A DNA stretch of 60,050 nt, from NCBI GenBank assembly GCA_012270975.1, contig JAAXHH010000111.1:1-60050 (forward strand), in the 5' to 3' direction. Shown here one piece after another: positions 1-10,500 of the stretch. The stretch is from Candidatus Latescibacterota bacterium (GTDB lineage Bacteria > JAAXHH01). A program made the position numbers and the translations under genes. Positions within the stretch are counted from its first letter, which is position 1. Each line of letters starts with the position of its first letter. The notes below the pieces were generated by a model, which was not told the DNA's origin, did no database searches, and saw nothing but the letters and a program-made list of their open reading frames with translations.

Positions 1-1
1 C

Positions 2-1504
2 GTCCACAAAAACGGGGTAACTTCAGGAGGCGAACTAAGTGGGGACTGGTGGCAAGAACACGGTGTTCATTTTATTGATACTGAAATAACTTGGGAAACT
101 GACTCAAATGGAAATTGTACAGAGGTGTTTTTCCCCACTAATTTCGTATTAAAGTCACCGTATGGCGAGGTCTCAACCAATGCCAGGATTTCGGCAATCA
201 AGAACATTGTTCGCAATCCAAGCCATCATCTAAACAACACAAAATTTAGAAGGTTACTCGCTGACCGAGATATTCGCCAAGAGTCGTCGTCGAATGATCT
301 TGTGCTCGGTTCTGACGGAACTGGAGCTTCGAACATAATTCGCCGCTTTATCACTTCTTCAAAAATAGAATTTCCACGGGAGGTAATTCAAGAGGAGCTA
401 CTGGACGGGCTTAATGAGATTTTTGGGAACGACGGCAGTTTCTCGGAGATCCAAGTTCAAGAACACGATGATGGAGAGGCGGACGGTCCGCAAGATCACT
501 GGGAGGTCTTCCTTGGCGAAGACCAGAAGGGTTTGATTTCCCTCAGCAAATCGGGAAGCGGTTTGAAGACTATACTCTTGGTTCTATCGAACCTGCTGGT
601 TGTGCCAAGAATCGAGAACACCGATAAGGCTGAATACATATTCGCGTTCGAAGAACTTGAGAATAACCTTCATCCAGCGTTATTGCGCCGACTGCTTCGA
701 TATCTCGAAGACTATGCTATAAAAGAAAAAGCTACAATCTTCCTGACCACCCATTCAAGCACGGCTTTAGACGTTTTCGGCGGATCAGAGAACGCCCAGA
801 TCATCCACGTCATTCATGATGGTGAAACGGCCCACACGAGCACGGTTTCTGCACAATTCGATCGGTTTGAAGTAATCTCTACGTTAGGCGCAAGGCCATC
901 GGACTTGCTACAGGCAAATAGCATTGTTTGGGTAGAGGGCCCATCAGACCGTGTGTATATAAACCACTGGATTCAACTCTATAGCGATGGCAATTTGCGT
1001 GAAGGACGTGACTACCAGTGTGCCTTCTATGGTGGGTCACTGCTTGCACAGATCCAGTTTAGACCTCCCGAAAAGGAAACACCACTAGCTAATTTGTTCC
1101 GGATCAATCCAAACATCGTTGTTATTTGTGACGGAGACCGCGAGGCTGCGGATACTCACCTGAAGAGCAGAGTGGGGAGGATTTACGCGGAGGTCGGGGA
1201 TATACCCTATGCTCATATATGGATAACCGAAGCTAGAGAAATCGAGAATTACATACCGGGATCGGTCCTTGGTATTGCTCAAGGCTTACAGTCGATTCCC
1301 GACCCTGGTCAATATGAGCCATTTTTCCCTCGCCGCGGATCGTCGTCTTATCTCGAAGATCAGCTGAATAGGAAGCACATTGATAAGATGGAATTGGCAA
1401 TGGCATGTACGCCATACATGACGAAGGAAAACATGGCGGATCGATTTGAATGGGATGATCAGATAAGGACGATTACCGAACGAATATCGTCTTGGAATAC
1501 CTGA
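2..1504 (+). CDS. OLD-family ATPase/TOPRIM nuclease, 5' partial
   Basis: The reading frame is open from base 2, so the start and the Walker A motif lie outside the window. The visible part has an ABC-type signature (SLSKSGSGLK, about 536-567), a Walker B region with FEELENNLHP (about 641-670) and a switch histidine in TTHSS (745-759). It continues into a C-terminal TOPRIM domain with WVEGPSD (about 928-950) and the ICDGDRE acidic motif (about 1122-1144). This order is that of OLD (overcoming lysogenisation defect) nucleases, DNA-cutting ATPases common in phage-defence loci. No UvrD-like GajB partner follows, so a Gabija pair is not supported. The base composition is less GC-rich than the rest of the window, which fits a transferred locus. 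Confidence 0.85.
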   Translation, partial: VHKNGVTSGGELSGDWWQEHGVHFIDTEITWETDSNGNCTEVFFPTNFVLKSPYGEVSTNARISAIKNIVRNPSHHLNNTKFRRLLADRDIRQESSSNDLVLGSDGTGASNIIRRFITSSKIEFPREVIQEELLDGLNEIFGNDGSFSEIQVQEHDDGEADGPQDHWEVFLGEDQKGLISLSKSGSGLKTILLVLSNLLVVPRIENTDKAEYIFAFEELENNLHPALLRRLLRYLEDYAIKEKATIFLTTHSSTALDVFGGSENAQIIHVIHDGETAHTSTVSAQFDRFEVISTLGARPSDLLQANSIVWVEGPSDRVYINHWIQLYSDGNLREGRDYQCAFYGGSLLAQIQFRPPEKETPLANLFRINPNIVVICDGDREAADTHLKSRVGRIYAEVGDIPYAHIWITEAREIENYIPGSVLGIAQGLQSIPDPGQYEPFFPRRGSSSYLEDQLNRKHIDKMELAMACTPYMTKENMADRFEWDDQIRTITERISSWNT

Positions 1505-1628
1505 TGGAATGGATTCTGTGGTATCCGTCGCAGGCAAGTACGAGGTGCACGAAGCAACGGATAATTCTACTTCGAACAAAACCGGAATCCACCTTGGTCA
1601 GCCAGCCAGGAAGCAATAAACTTTCTGA

Positions 1629-2174
1629 AGATTTCGGTTCTTCTATCAGACCCACACTGATAAAGATGCCGGAAAGCGGTGTCTCCTCGAACCCGATTTC
1701 GACGTACTGGCCTCCTTTGACGACGCCTTCACCTTCGAGGAGGGCATGTACCAGGGTCAGATGCGCTACCACGGACATTGGAAGCCGGGTAAGCACTTCC
1801 TGGGCCCAGACCGCGTCCCCGCGTTTGACGGCGCCGATGACGGCGAGGTATTCCAGGGCGCCCAGGCTGTCGACAGCATTCAGGACGTAGAGTATTGGCT
1901 GCGCAACGTGGCGCGCCACCCTAAGTCGTTCTGGCTGCCTACTGCAACGGACAAGTTCTACACGGATTTCGTTGCCCTGTTGAAAGACGGTCGCCTGCTC
2001 GTCGTCGACAAGGGTGCCCACATCGCCGAAGGGTCAGATACAGCCGAAAAGCGTACCATAGGCGCACTCTGGGAGCGAGAGAGTGACGGCAAGTGCCTGT
2101 TCTTGGTCGCGGAGCGGGAGGTCGATGGTCTTGATATGCGGGGGCAGTTGCTGGGGAAGATCAGGTTGGGATGA
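1629..2174 (+). pseudogene. 3' remnant of a type III restriction (Res) helicase-nuclease subunit
   Basis: The frame is open from just after a TGA at 1626 to the TGA at 2172-2174, and the first ATG is only at 1746. The translation contains YWLRNVARHPKSFWLPTATD and FYTDFVALLKDGRLLVV, which I recognise as the C-terminal nuclease end of DEAD/DEAH-type Res subunits. The usual VVEYKG part of the PD-(D/E)xK nuclease motif reads VVDKG here (about 1996-2012), one residue short, so the active site is damaged. The helicase part, normally several hundred residues, is missing. I call it a decayed fragment in a defence locus together with the preceding OLD nuclease gene. Confidence 0.7.
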
Positions 2175-2393
2175 CTGTAACAACCGATTCGATTTCAGTG
2201 AACTCTTCGCTCACCGTGGACGAGGTTTGTTTCGAATCTCGGTGATCTAATCAGTTTAAATTTGTCAAGGAATTGGTGTATATCGAAGTAAACCCTCGGT
2301 ATTGCGTTGATTTGAATTCCTGTAGTGCAGTAGCCACGATAGCTTCGTCACCCATGCCTTTCATTTAATTCCTAATATCAAAGGAGATTCACG

Positions 2394-2681
2394 ATGGCTT
2401 CACCTTCCCAAGAGAACCAGTTAAAGGGGCAGGCCTGGGCTTTGGACTGGTTCGCCAGAGAGATTATACCTGAACTTCCTGATTTTCCCAATGACCCTCG
2501 TTTTGAGTTCCTCCGCAGAAAGGTTCTGGATACTCTCGGGGAACTATCCGATAAGGTTGAAGCCCACCTAATTGGACAAGACGACTATAATGGTCGATGC
2601 GTCATTCTCGGAATCATAGATGCTCTTCTTGAACGTAAGTACCATAATCAACCTCCGTTCTATTTCGTAGGTGGGAACTAG
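2394..2681 (+). CDS. small hypothetical protein (95 aa)
   Basis: The ATG is preceded by a good ribosome binding site (AAAGGAGA, about 2380-2387). The protein is soluble and rather acidic, with no signal peptide or membrane segment. It is aromatic-rich at the start (WALDWFAREIIPELPDFP) and mostly helical-looking. I do not recognise a family. It stands alone between the Res remnant and the sulfatase-like gene, with about 220-250 non-coding bases on each side. Its composition resembles the accessory left edge, so it may belong to the same acquired segment. Confidence 0.6.
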   Translation: MASPSQENQLKGQAWALDWFAREIIPELPDFPNDPRFEFLRRKVLDTLGELSDKVEAHLIGQDDYNGRCVILGIIDALLERKYHNQPPFYFVGGN

Positions 2682-2928
2682 AAGGTGCTTGATTTCAGAT
2701 TGATGCGGATACCCACTCTTGCCTTGCTGAGACAACTTGAATTCAATCCAACTGGGGTTCTCCGACCGATCTGTTGCTTACGTAAACCGAGCGCTAAAGC
2801 TGTTTACATGCCACCTGGTTCAACCTGCAAATCCGTTGACGATGCGCCTTCTTCCTCTTAGTTTTCCCATTATTTGAAATACCGGATCACATTACGAAAA
2901 CATCATCCCGTTTCCCCGCGGAGCCGCC

Positions 2929-4422
2929 GTGAACGTCATCTGCGTCTGCCTGGACACCTTTCGCGCCGACATCATCGGTCCGGGCAGGAAGTACAGTCAC
3001 GCGCACACGCCCAATCTCGACGCCTTCCACCGCAGCAGCATCCGGTTCAACCGGGCCTTCGGCGAAGGACAGCCCACGTTGCAGGTACGCCGCGCGTTGT
3101 TCACCGGGATGCGCAGCTTCCCGTGGCGGTACAACTTCGACCGGCGCGGCCACTGGCACCACGCACCGGGCTGGCACAAGATCCCGCCGGAGCAGGATAC
3201 GATCGCGGAAGTGCTGCTGGAACGGGGGTACCTGACGGCCCTCATCGCCTATACGTACCACATGTTCAAGCCCACCATGAATTTCTCCCGGGGGTTCGCC
3301 CACCTGGATTTCGTGCGGGGACAGGAGTCGGACAACTGGAAGAGCGGCGATCCGAGACTGGTGGAGGCGCAACTCGCCCGGCACGTGCGAGCGCCCGTGG
3401 ACATGTTGAAGCATGCAGGGTTGGTAAACTACCTGCTGAACCAGCGCCACAGAAAGGACAAGGACGACTACCAGTGCGCCCGGGTGTTCAACTCGGCCCG
3501 CGCATGGCTCGCGGACAACCATACGGCGGGGCCCTTCTTCCTGTGGGTCGACAGCTTCGATCCCCACGAGCCCTGGGATCCGCCGCCGGAATACGCCGAC
3601 CGGTACTTCGAGCACGACGGTCTCGACTTCATCGTGCCCGGTCCCGCATACGCGCGTGACGGCTCGGGAGGGCTGGGCAGATCAGAAAGGTCAGACGCGG
3701 GCACGCCAGGCGAACCAGGCCGACCATCTGAAGCGGAACTCCGACGCATCGAGGCACTGTACCTGGGGGAGGTCACCCTCGTGGATGAGTACGTGGGTCG
3801 GTTGCTGAACGCGGTGGCGGACCTGAACCTGCTCGATGACACCCTGATCGTGATCCTGTCGGACCACGGGACCCAGTTGCTCGACCAGGGGAGCTTCGGC
3901 AAGGGTCCGAACGAACTGCATCCCTTCAATACCCAGCTCAACCTCATGATGCGCGTACCCGGCGGACCGACGGACGTTGACGTGGACGCCTTCGTGCAGA
4001 ACCACGACCTCATGCCCACGGTGCTCGGCCGGCTCGGGGTACGGGCGGACTGGACGGACGGCGAGGATCTGTGGCCGCTGGTCAGGGGTGAAAAGACCGC
4101 CGTCCGTGATCGGATCGTGACCGGGTGGGCATCTTTCGTTACGGGCAACGCCGTGGGCCGGGCCAGCGTGCGGGACGACCGCTGGAACTTCTGTACGTCG
4201 GTGGGCTACGAGGACGAGGCGGGCGATGAACTCTTCGACCTCAAGCGCGATCCGGAAGAGCGGCGAAACGTCGCCGGGTCGCATCCTGACGTTGTTGCTG
4301 CGCGCCGCGGCGACGTGGAAGCAGTCCTGGGTCAGCCTCTCCCGGGCCGGATGGTGGAGGTATGCGATCCCGCACCGGCGCCCATGACGCGCTGGCTGGA
4401 GCAACGGTTGCGGCGGCGTTGA
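2929..4422 (+). CDS. sulfatase-like hydrolase (alkaline phosphatase superfamily)
   Basis: This 497-residue protein starts at GTG and has the alkaline-phosphatase-superfamily layout. A metal-binding stretch CLDTFRAD gives Asp9 and Asp14, and a second site ILSDHG gives Asp312 and His313. In classical sulfatases the nucleophile is a Cys or Ser in C/S-x-P-x-R that is converted to formylglycine. Here the aligned stretch is T-L-Q-V-R (Thr50 to Arg54), so the nucleophile position is Thr and the Pro is Gln. This argues against a formylglycine sulfatase and for a phosphatase/phosphodiesterase-like activity, or for a Thr-nucleophile subfamily. There is no signal peptide, so it is probably cytoplasmic. 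A Gly/Pro-rich linker sits near residues 245-265. The substrate is unknown. Confidence 0.8.
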   Translation: MNVICVCLDTFRADIIGPGRKYSHAHTPNLDAFHRSSIRFNRAFGEGQPTLQVRRALFTGMRSFPWRYNFDRRGHWHHAPGWHKIPPEQDTIAEVLLERGYLTALIAYTYHMFKPTMNFSRGFAHLDFVRGQESDNWKSGDPRLVEAQLARHVRAPVDMLKHAGLVNYLLNQRHRKDKDDYQCARVFNSARAWLADNHTAGPFFLWVDSFDPHEPWDPPPEYADRYFEHDGLDFIVPGPAYARDGSGGLGRSERSDAGTPGEPGRPSEAELRRIEALYLGEVTLVDEYVGRLLNAVADLNLLDDTLIVILSDHGTQLLDQGSFGKGPNELHPFNTQLNLMMRVPGGPTDVDVDAFVQNHDLMPTVLGRLGVRADWTDGEDLWPLVRGEKTAVRDRIVTGWASFVTGNAVGRASVRDDRWNFCTSVGYEDEAGDELFDLKRDPEERRNVAGSHPDVVAARRGDVEAVLGQPLPGRMVEVCDPAPAPMTRWLEQRLRRR

Positions 4423-4458
4423 CCTGTGGGGATGCGATCCGTGGGGAGTCACATGAAA

Positions 4459-4474
4459 TTGTACAATTGTACAA
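4459..4474. promoter_or_regulatory. 16-bp perfect palindrome, candidate operator
   Basis: TTGTACAATTGTACAA is a perfect palindrome made of two TTGTACAA octamers. It lies 40 bases upstream of the SDR start codon, a normal operator position. The same 16 bases recur at 39238-39253, upstream of the Mrp/ApbC gene. Two exact copies of a 16-mer in 60 kb of GC-rich DNA are unlikely by chance. The shape would suit a dimeric or tetrameric repressor such as a GntR-type regulator, but no regulator gene is present in the window. Confidence 0.55.
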
Positions 4475-4514
4475 CTAAAAGGCGCGTGGATGTTGTTGCG
4501 CTGGCGGAGTCGCC

Positions 4515-5297
4515 ATGCGACTAGCGGATAAAGCCGCCATCGTGACGGGTGCGGGGGACGGAATAGGACGCGGCATAGCGCTGGCGCTCGCCCGGGAAGG
4601 CGCTGTGGTAGCGGTGTGCGACATCAACGCCGAAACCGTCGCGGAGACCGGCCGCCTGGTCGCGGACACGGGCCGGTCCGTCCTGGCGGAGGCGCTGGAC
4701 ATCACCGACCACGATCGTGTCAGGTCCTTCGTGGACGACGCGGCGGCCCGGTTCGGCAGGATCGACATCCTGGTCAACAACGCCGCCATCATGCCGGTCG
4801 GCCCCATCGAGGAACAGGACGAGGAGACCATGGCCCGCATACTCTCCGTCAACCTCCTGGCACCGGCCGTGTTCAGCAAGTACTGCACACCGCACATGCG
4901 GACCGCAGGCGGCGGATCGATCATCCACATGGCCAGCGTGACGGGCCATAACGGCCATCCGGGCGTGGCCGTCTACGGGGCGACGAAGGGCGGATTGATC
5001 GCCCTGGCCCGGGGCCAGGCCATGGAACTGGCTGAAGACGGGATCAGGGTCAACACGGTTTCGCCCGGCACGGTGGATTCACCCATGCTGCACAATTTCG
5101 TGAAGGAGAACGCCGGTGACCCGGAGGCGGCACTCAGGGCATTCGACCGCCTGCACCCCATCGGCCGGATCGCTACCATCGGGGAGGTCGCCAACGTATT
5201 TGTGTTCCTGGCGAGCGACGAATCCAGCGACATCACGGCGACGGACATCCGGTGCGACGGCGGATACGCGGTCCAGGGACGACAGCCGACGGAGTAG
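4515..5297 (+). CDS. SDR family NAD(P)-dependent oxidoreductase
   Basis: This 260-residue protein is a classical short-chain dehydrogenase/reductase. It has the cofactor motif TGAGDGIG (residues 11-18), the NNAA motif, catalytic Ser141 and the YGATK catalytic pair (Tyr154, Lys158). Length and the C-terminal DIRCDGGYAV stretch fit the glucose/3-oxoacyl reductase-like classical subfamily. The substrate cannot be told from sequence. It is followed 29 bases later by a sugar isomerase/epimerase on the same strand, suggesting a joint role in sugar or polyol catabolism. A 16-bp palindrome sits just upstream (4459-4474). Confidence 0.9.
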   Translation: MRLADKAAIVTGAGDGIGRGIALALAREGAVVAVCDINAETVAETGRLVADTGRSVLAEALDITDHDRVRSFVDDAAARFGRIDILVNNAAIMPVGPIEEQDEETMARILSVNLLAPAVFSKYCTPHMRTAGGGSIIHMASVTGHNGHPGVAVYGATKGGLIALARGQAMELAEDGIRVNTVSPGTVDSPMLHNFVKENAGDPEAALRAFDRLHPIGRIATIGEVANVFVFLASDESSDITATDIRCDGGYAVQGRQPTE

Positions 5298-5326
5298 CGA
5301 CCAGGTATTAACGGTAAGGAGAACCA

Positions 5327-6310
5327 ATGTCAGTAGGGGTTTGCGCGTACTCGTTCAACACGGGATATGACGCCTTTCAGCTCATGGACATGGCCATCGA
5401 ACACGGCCTCGGCGGCGTGGAGTTTCCCCCCGACGACTGCCTGCCCGATTTGTCCCCGGCATCGCTGGAGCAAGCCCGTGCCCGCGCCGAGGAAAGTGGG
5501 CTGTTCGTCGTGGCGGACGGCGGGCAGGTCGAAGGCGACATGCTGCGGCGCCTGATTCCCGCATCCGCAGGCCTCGGCGCTTCGACGTTGCGCGTAGTCA
5601 TGAGCGGCGTGCTCGGCGGTGACCGCCGACCGCTGGCGGGCCGGTGGAACGCCCATCTCGCCGGGTGCAGGGATATCCTGCGCGAGGTCTTGCCCCTGGC
5701 CGAGGAACACGGGGTGACCATCGCGGTGGAGAACCATTCGGACGCCACGTCCCATGACATGCGCTGGCTCTGCGAAGAACTCGACAGCGCGTACATCGGC
5801 ATCACGCTCGACGTGGGCAATGTGCTGGCGGTCTGTGAGGAACCCTTCGGATACACGGAACGCATCCTTCCGTATCTGCGGCATGTCCACCTCAAGGACT
5901 ATACGATCCATCCCTCCGACGAGGGGTACCGCATCGCGCGGTGTTCGCTAGGCAGCGGCGTGGTCGACTACCCCGGCCTGCTTTCCCTGATCGACGGATA
6001 CCGGGGCCAGCGCGGCCAGACGGTCGAGATCACGAAAACCATCGAACTGGGCGCCATCTACGCCCGGCACGTGCGCATGCTCATGGAAGACTACTGGGCG
6101 GAATACCCTGATCGCGACATCAGGGACATGCTGCCGTTTCTGCGGCTGTACTGGTCCCACGTCCGCCCCGGCGGGGAAGACTGGCGCACGCCCAGGGAGA
6201 AGGACGAATCCATCGAGGCCCTGAAGGTGTACGAGACGCGGGAGTTCGAAGAAAGCGTCGCCTATCTGAAGGAAATCGGGGCCGTTCGGACAGGCTCCGG
6301 CACATCCTGA
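5327..6310 (+). CDS. sugar phosphate isomerase/epimerase (xylose isomerase-like TIM barrel)
   Basis: The ATG has a strong ribosome binding site (AAGGAG, about 5316). The 327-residue protein starts MSVGVCAYSFNTGYDAFQLM, the first strand of an AP-endonuclease-2/xylose-isomerase-like barrel. It carries the expected metal ligands in VAVENHSD, GITLDVGN and RHVHLKDY. Such enzymes isomerise or epimerise free sugars or inositol derivatives, or dehydrate them; the exact substrate is unknown. It lies between the SDR and the phosphoglucose/phosphomannose isomerase genes, all plus strand, which supports a carbohydrate role. Confidence 0.88.
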   Translation: MSVGVCAYSFNTGYDAFQLMDMAIEHGLGGVEFPPDDCLPDLSPASLEQARARAEESGLFVVADGGQVEGDMLRRLIPASAGLGASTLRVVMSGVLGGDRRPLAGRWNAHLAGCRDILREVLPLAEEHGVTIAVENHSDATSHDMRWLCEELDSAYIGITLDVGNVLAVCEEPFGYTERILPYLRHVHLKDYTIHPSDEGYRIARCSLGSGVVDYPGLLSLIDGYRGQRGQTVEITKTIELGAIYARHVRMLMEDYWAEYPDRDIRDMLPFLRLYWSHVRPGGEDWRTPREKDESIEALKVYETREFEESVAYLKEIGAVRTGSGTS

Positions 6311-6385
6311 ACCAGGCGGGTCGATTCCATGCGTATCTCCCTTCATACCGGTGACCATTGACCATATTGAAAGAAGGCGGTTGAG

Positions 6386-7429
6386 ATGAAAATGGCACGC
6401 CTGGACCAATCCGACATGCACGGGTCCATCGGATCGATACCCGACCAGATGGAGGCGGCCTGGGAGGCCATGGCGGGACGCACTTTCCCCGACGCCTGCC
6501 GGAACGTCAACCACGTGGTCGTGGCGGGCATGGGCGGATCGGCCTTGGGCGCCCACCTGATACAGGATGTCTTCCGCGACAGGCTGCGCGTGCCGGTCAC
6601 CATCATATCCGATTACGCGGCGCCTTCGTGGATCGACGAGCGGACCCTCATCGTGCTGTCCAGCTATTCCGGGGGCACGGAGGAAGTGATGGCCATGGCG
6701 GAACACGGCCTGTCCAGGGGGATACCGATGATCGCCCTGACCACGGGAGGCGACCTGGAATCGTTTGCCGGCCGTCATGGGCTGCCGGCCGTGGTGTTCG
6801 GCAGCGAGCTCAACACCTGCGGGCAGCCGCGGATCGGCCTGGGCTACGCGGTCACCTACCTCCTGGCGATGTTTCGGCAACTGGGTTTCATGGAGCTTGC
6901 CGGAACCGAGGTGACTGGAGCCCTCATGCTGCTTCGGGAGACCGACCCGGCGTACGCGGCGCCCGGTGAGGAGAACCCCGCCTATGAGCTGGCCTGGACC
7001 ACGCGGGGGAAGTCGGTCCTGATCATGGCTTCCGAGCATCTCACGGGCAACGCCCATATCCTGGCCAACCAGTGGAACGAGAACGCCAAGAACCTGGCAG
7101 TCTGGTTCGCCATACCGGAACTGAATCACCATCTGCTGGAAGGGATGACCCACCCCGAGGAGTACCGGGATGGGCTCGCCGCCGTGCTGATCCAGTCCGA
7201 CCTGTACGATCCACGCAACCGGCGCCGCCACGAGATCACCCAAACGTTGCTCGAAAAGCAGGGGATCGCGTGCTCCGTCGTAACGCCCCGGGGAGAGACG
7301 CCGCTCGAACAGGCCTGCGACCTGCTCCTGCTCGGCACCTACGCCAGTTTCTACCAGGCGCTCCTGAACGACACCGATCCGTCGCCCATACCCTGGGTCG
7401 ATCAGTTCAAGCAATTGATGGCCACGTGA
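6386..7429 (+). CDS. bifunctional phosphoglucose/phosphomannose isomerase
   Basis: The protein has 347 residues with two SIS domains. The first contains VVAGMGGSALGAHL and the SSYSGGTEEVM phosphosugar loop. The C-terminal part ends in FYQALLNDTDPSPIPWVDQF, typical of the dual-specificity PGI/PMI family that interconverts glucose-6-P or mannose-6-P with fructose-6-P. Length matches the family. It is the third gene of the plus-strand sugar cluster, 75 bases after the epimerase gene. No other glycolytic gene is near. Confidence 0.9.
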   Translation: MKMARLDQSDMHGSIGSIPDQMEAAWEAMAGRTFPDACRNVNHVVVAGMGGSALGAHLIQDVFRDRLRVPVTIISDYAAPSWIDERTLIVLSSYSGGTEEVMAMAEHGLSRGIPMIALTTGGDLESFAGRHGLPAVVFGSELNTCGQPRIGLGYAVTYLLAMFRQLGFMELAGTEVTGALMLLRETDPAYAAPGEENPAYELAWTTRGKSVLIMASEHLTGNAHILANQWNENAKNLAVWFAIPELNHHLLEGMTHPEEYRDGLAAVLIQSDLYDPRNRRRHEITQTLLEKQGIACSVVTPRGETPLEQACDLLLLGTYASFYQALLNDTDPSPIPWVDQFKQLMAT

Positions 7430-7528
7430 AACCACCCTCCGGGGTTGCCGGCTCTGTCCTCCGGGCACTCAGCGGGAGACGCGCATCGAAAGACGGCATC
7501 GAGAGAAGACATCGAAAGACGGTAAGGT

Positions 7529-10500
7529 ATGAGTGAAATCGTCACCTCCCTGCGGGGAAAGACGCTGCTGATCACCGGCGCCACCGGTTTCCTTGCGAAA
7601 GCGGTCGTGGAAAAGATCCTGCGATGCGCCCCTGAAGTCGGCCGCGTCTACCTGGTCGTCCGGGCCCGCCGGAGGAAGGACGGTACCACGCTATCGGCGC
7701 GGGAACGGGTGGAGGAAGAGGTCCTCCAGTCGGCCGCCTTCGCCCGGCTGCGCGAGACCCACGGCGATCGTTTCGCGGAGGTCATGAGCGCGAAGGTCCA
7801 CGCCGTCGAGGGCGATCTCACCCTGGACCACCTCGGTCTGGAACCGGACCTGTACCACCGGCTCGCGACGGAAGTCGATGTCGTGCTCACCTGCGCGGCT
7901 TCCGTGACCTTCGACGAGGAAATCGACGCCGCCCTCCAACTCAACACACTTGGCGCGCGGCGTATGCTGGATTTCGCCAAATCGTGCGGCGATGTCACGT
8001 TGGTCCACGTCTCGACGGCCTACGTCAACGGCCAGACCAAGGGACGTATTCCCGAAGCCCCGCCTCGTCCGGACTGGTCCATGGCCCAGGATATGGGGCG
8101 AAGCGATGCGCCTTTCGACCTGGAACGGGAAATACGGGACATACTCGCCAGGGCCGATGAGATCCACGATGACTCCCGGTCGCCGGGCCAGCAGGATCGT
8201 TTCAAGAAGATGGCGCTGCAGCAGAACCCGAGCCCCACGCAGCGTTGGCTCGACGCCCAGATGGAGACTTTTCGCAAGCGCTGGCTCAAGGAACGGCTCA
8301 TCGAAGAGGGCATGCGCCGCGGGCAGCAGTGGGGGTGGCATGACAGCTATACCCTGACGAAGGCCATGGGCGAGCAACTGATCGTCAAGCACCGGGGCGA
8401 CCTGCCCACGGCCATTATACGGCCGTCCATCGTGGAAAGCGCGCTGGTCGAGCCCGAACCGGGATGGATCGAGGGCCTCAAGGTGGCCGACCCGCTCATC
8501 GACGCGGTGAGCAAGGGCCGCCTGCCGGACTTCCCCGGCCACAAGGACATGATCGTGGACATCATCCCGGTGGACATCGTGGCGAATACGACCCTGGCGG
8601 CCATGGCGCGCACGGCCCGGGAGGGCGGGATCGGCGTGTACCACGTATCGACGGGTGACCGGAATCCCGTCCTCTTCCACCAGGCATTCGAGCACTCATA
8701 CGAGTACTTTCGAAAGAATCCCCGGCTGAATCGGAACAACGAACCCATACCGATCCAGCGGTGGACCTACCCGACGCTTGGCCAGTTCCGGCGCCGGTAC
8801 AACCTGCGCTACATCTACCCCCTGAACGCCACGCTATGGATGTTGAACCGATTCAGCCGGATCACCCTGCTGAACAACCTGAAGCGCAGAATCACCGTGA
8901 TGAAGTCGGCGATCTCACGCATGCTGTACTACGCCGCAATTTACAGTCCCTATACGTCCCTCGAATGTACCTTCGAGACGGACCGGACGGTCAGATTGCA
9001 CGAAAGCATGGATCCGGAGGACCGCCAACTCTTTAACGGCGACGTATCCAGGATCCACTGGAAGAAGTATTTCCAGGAAATCCATATCCCCGGCCTGAAA
9101 CGCCACGTGCTGAAGACCGATGAGCCGAAGCCCGCGGTCACGGAAGAAGAGGAGGTGGCGGAGCGGTCCGGGTTCGCCCACGCCGGGGAGGAGGCCCTGC
9201 CCCATCTCGATACGCTGACGGACATTCTGGCCAAGAGCGCGGACATGTACGGGGACAAGGTCGCGTTGCAGATGCAGCGGGGCGACGGCTGGATCCGCTA
9301 TTCCTTCAAGGAAGTGTTCGCCCTGGCGGGACACATCGGCTGGCAGTGGCGGTCCAGCGGCCTGCGTCCGAGCGACCATGTGCTGCTCTTCTCGGAGAAT
9401 AAGCCGGAATGGGGCATCGCCTGTTTCGCCGGTATGGTGGCCGGGGCCGTGCTCGTGCCCGTGGACCGCCGGTCGACGCCCCAGGAAGTGTGGCGCATAG
9501 CCAGGTTTACCGAATCGAGGGCGATCCTCTGTACGGAAAGCGGTCACGCATTGCTCACGGCGTCGGCGGAGCCCGGCGACGACGTCATGTTCTGGAATAT
9601 CGATAACTACGGACTGCCATTCGACGCGCCGCGACAGTCCGTGTCGCCCGTCACCCTGAACGAGGAGCCGCCCCCGTGGGCGCCGGTGGAACCCGATTCG
9701 CCGGCCGCCATCATGTTTACCCGGGGCATGGCGGCCGAATCCCACGGCGTGGTGCTGACCCATCGGAACTTCGTTTCGAACCTGCTGTCTCTCGCCGAGA
9801 TCCTGCGCGCCTACCGGACCGACCATTTCCTGTCCCTGCTGCCCATGAGCCAGGCCCTGGAGTTCACGGGCGGCTTCCTCATGCCGTTCTACGCGGGGGC
9901 GACCATAACCTATACCACGTCGGTACGGCCGCGGTCCCTGGTCGGCCTGATGGATGAAACCGGAGTCAACTGCCTGATCGCGGCGCCCCGGATTTTCGGG
10001 TTGTTGCACCGGTCGCTGCGGCAGACGGCCGACAATAACGGCGACAGTGTCGTTTCCCGCATGCGGCTGCTGGTAAGCGGAGGCGGCACGCTCGATTCGG
10101 ATCTGTACCACGCCTACCGGGAGATCGGGCTGACGATACACGAGGGCTACGGCCTCACGGAAGCGGCACCGGTCGTGACCGTGAATCCCATGGACCGAAG
10201 CAAACCGTCTTCCGTCGGCGTGGCCCTGCCGGCGGTAGACGTTGAAATCCAGGCCCCCGACACGGACGGCAACGGCGAGATCGTCGTACGCGGGAACAAC
10301 GTCATGCAGGGGTATTACAGGAACCCCGCGGCGACGGAGAACCGCCTCCGCGGCGAATGGCTTCACACGGGGGACATCGGACGCATCGACCGGGACGGCT
10401 ACCTGTATATCGCGGACCGCATCGAGCGCCAAGGCCAGGCCGCCGGGTCCGCCGGGTCCGCGACAGCCTTCTTCGACGTGGACGGCACTATCGTGGACGC

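Noticed and set aside
2..2174. Gabija defence system
   Set aside because: The OLD-type nuclease resembles GajA, but no GajB helicase gene follows; the next sequence is a Res remnant.
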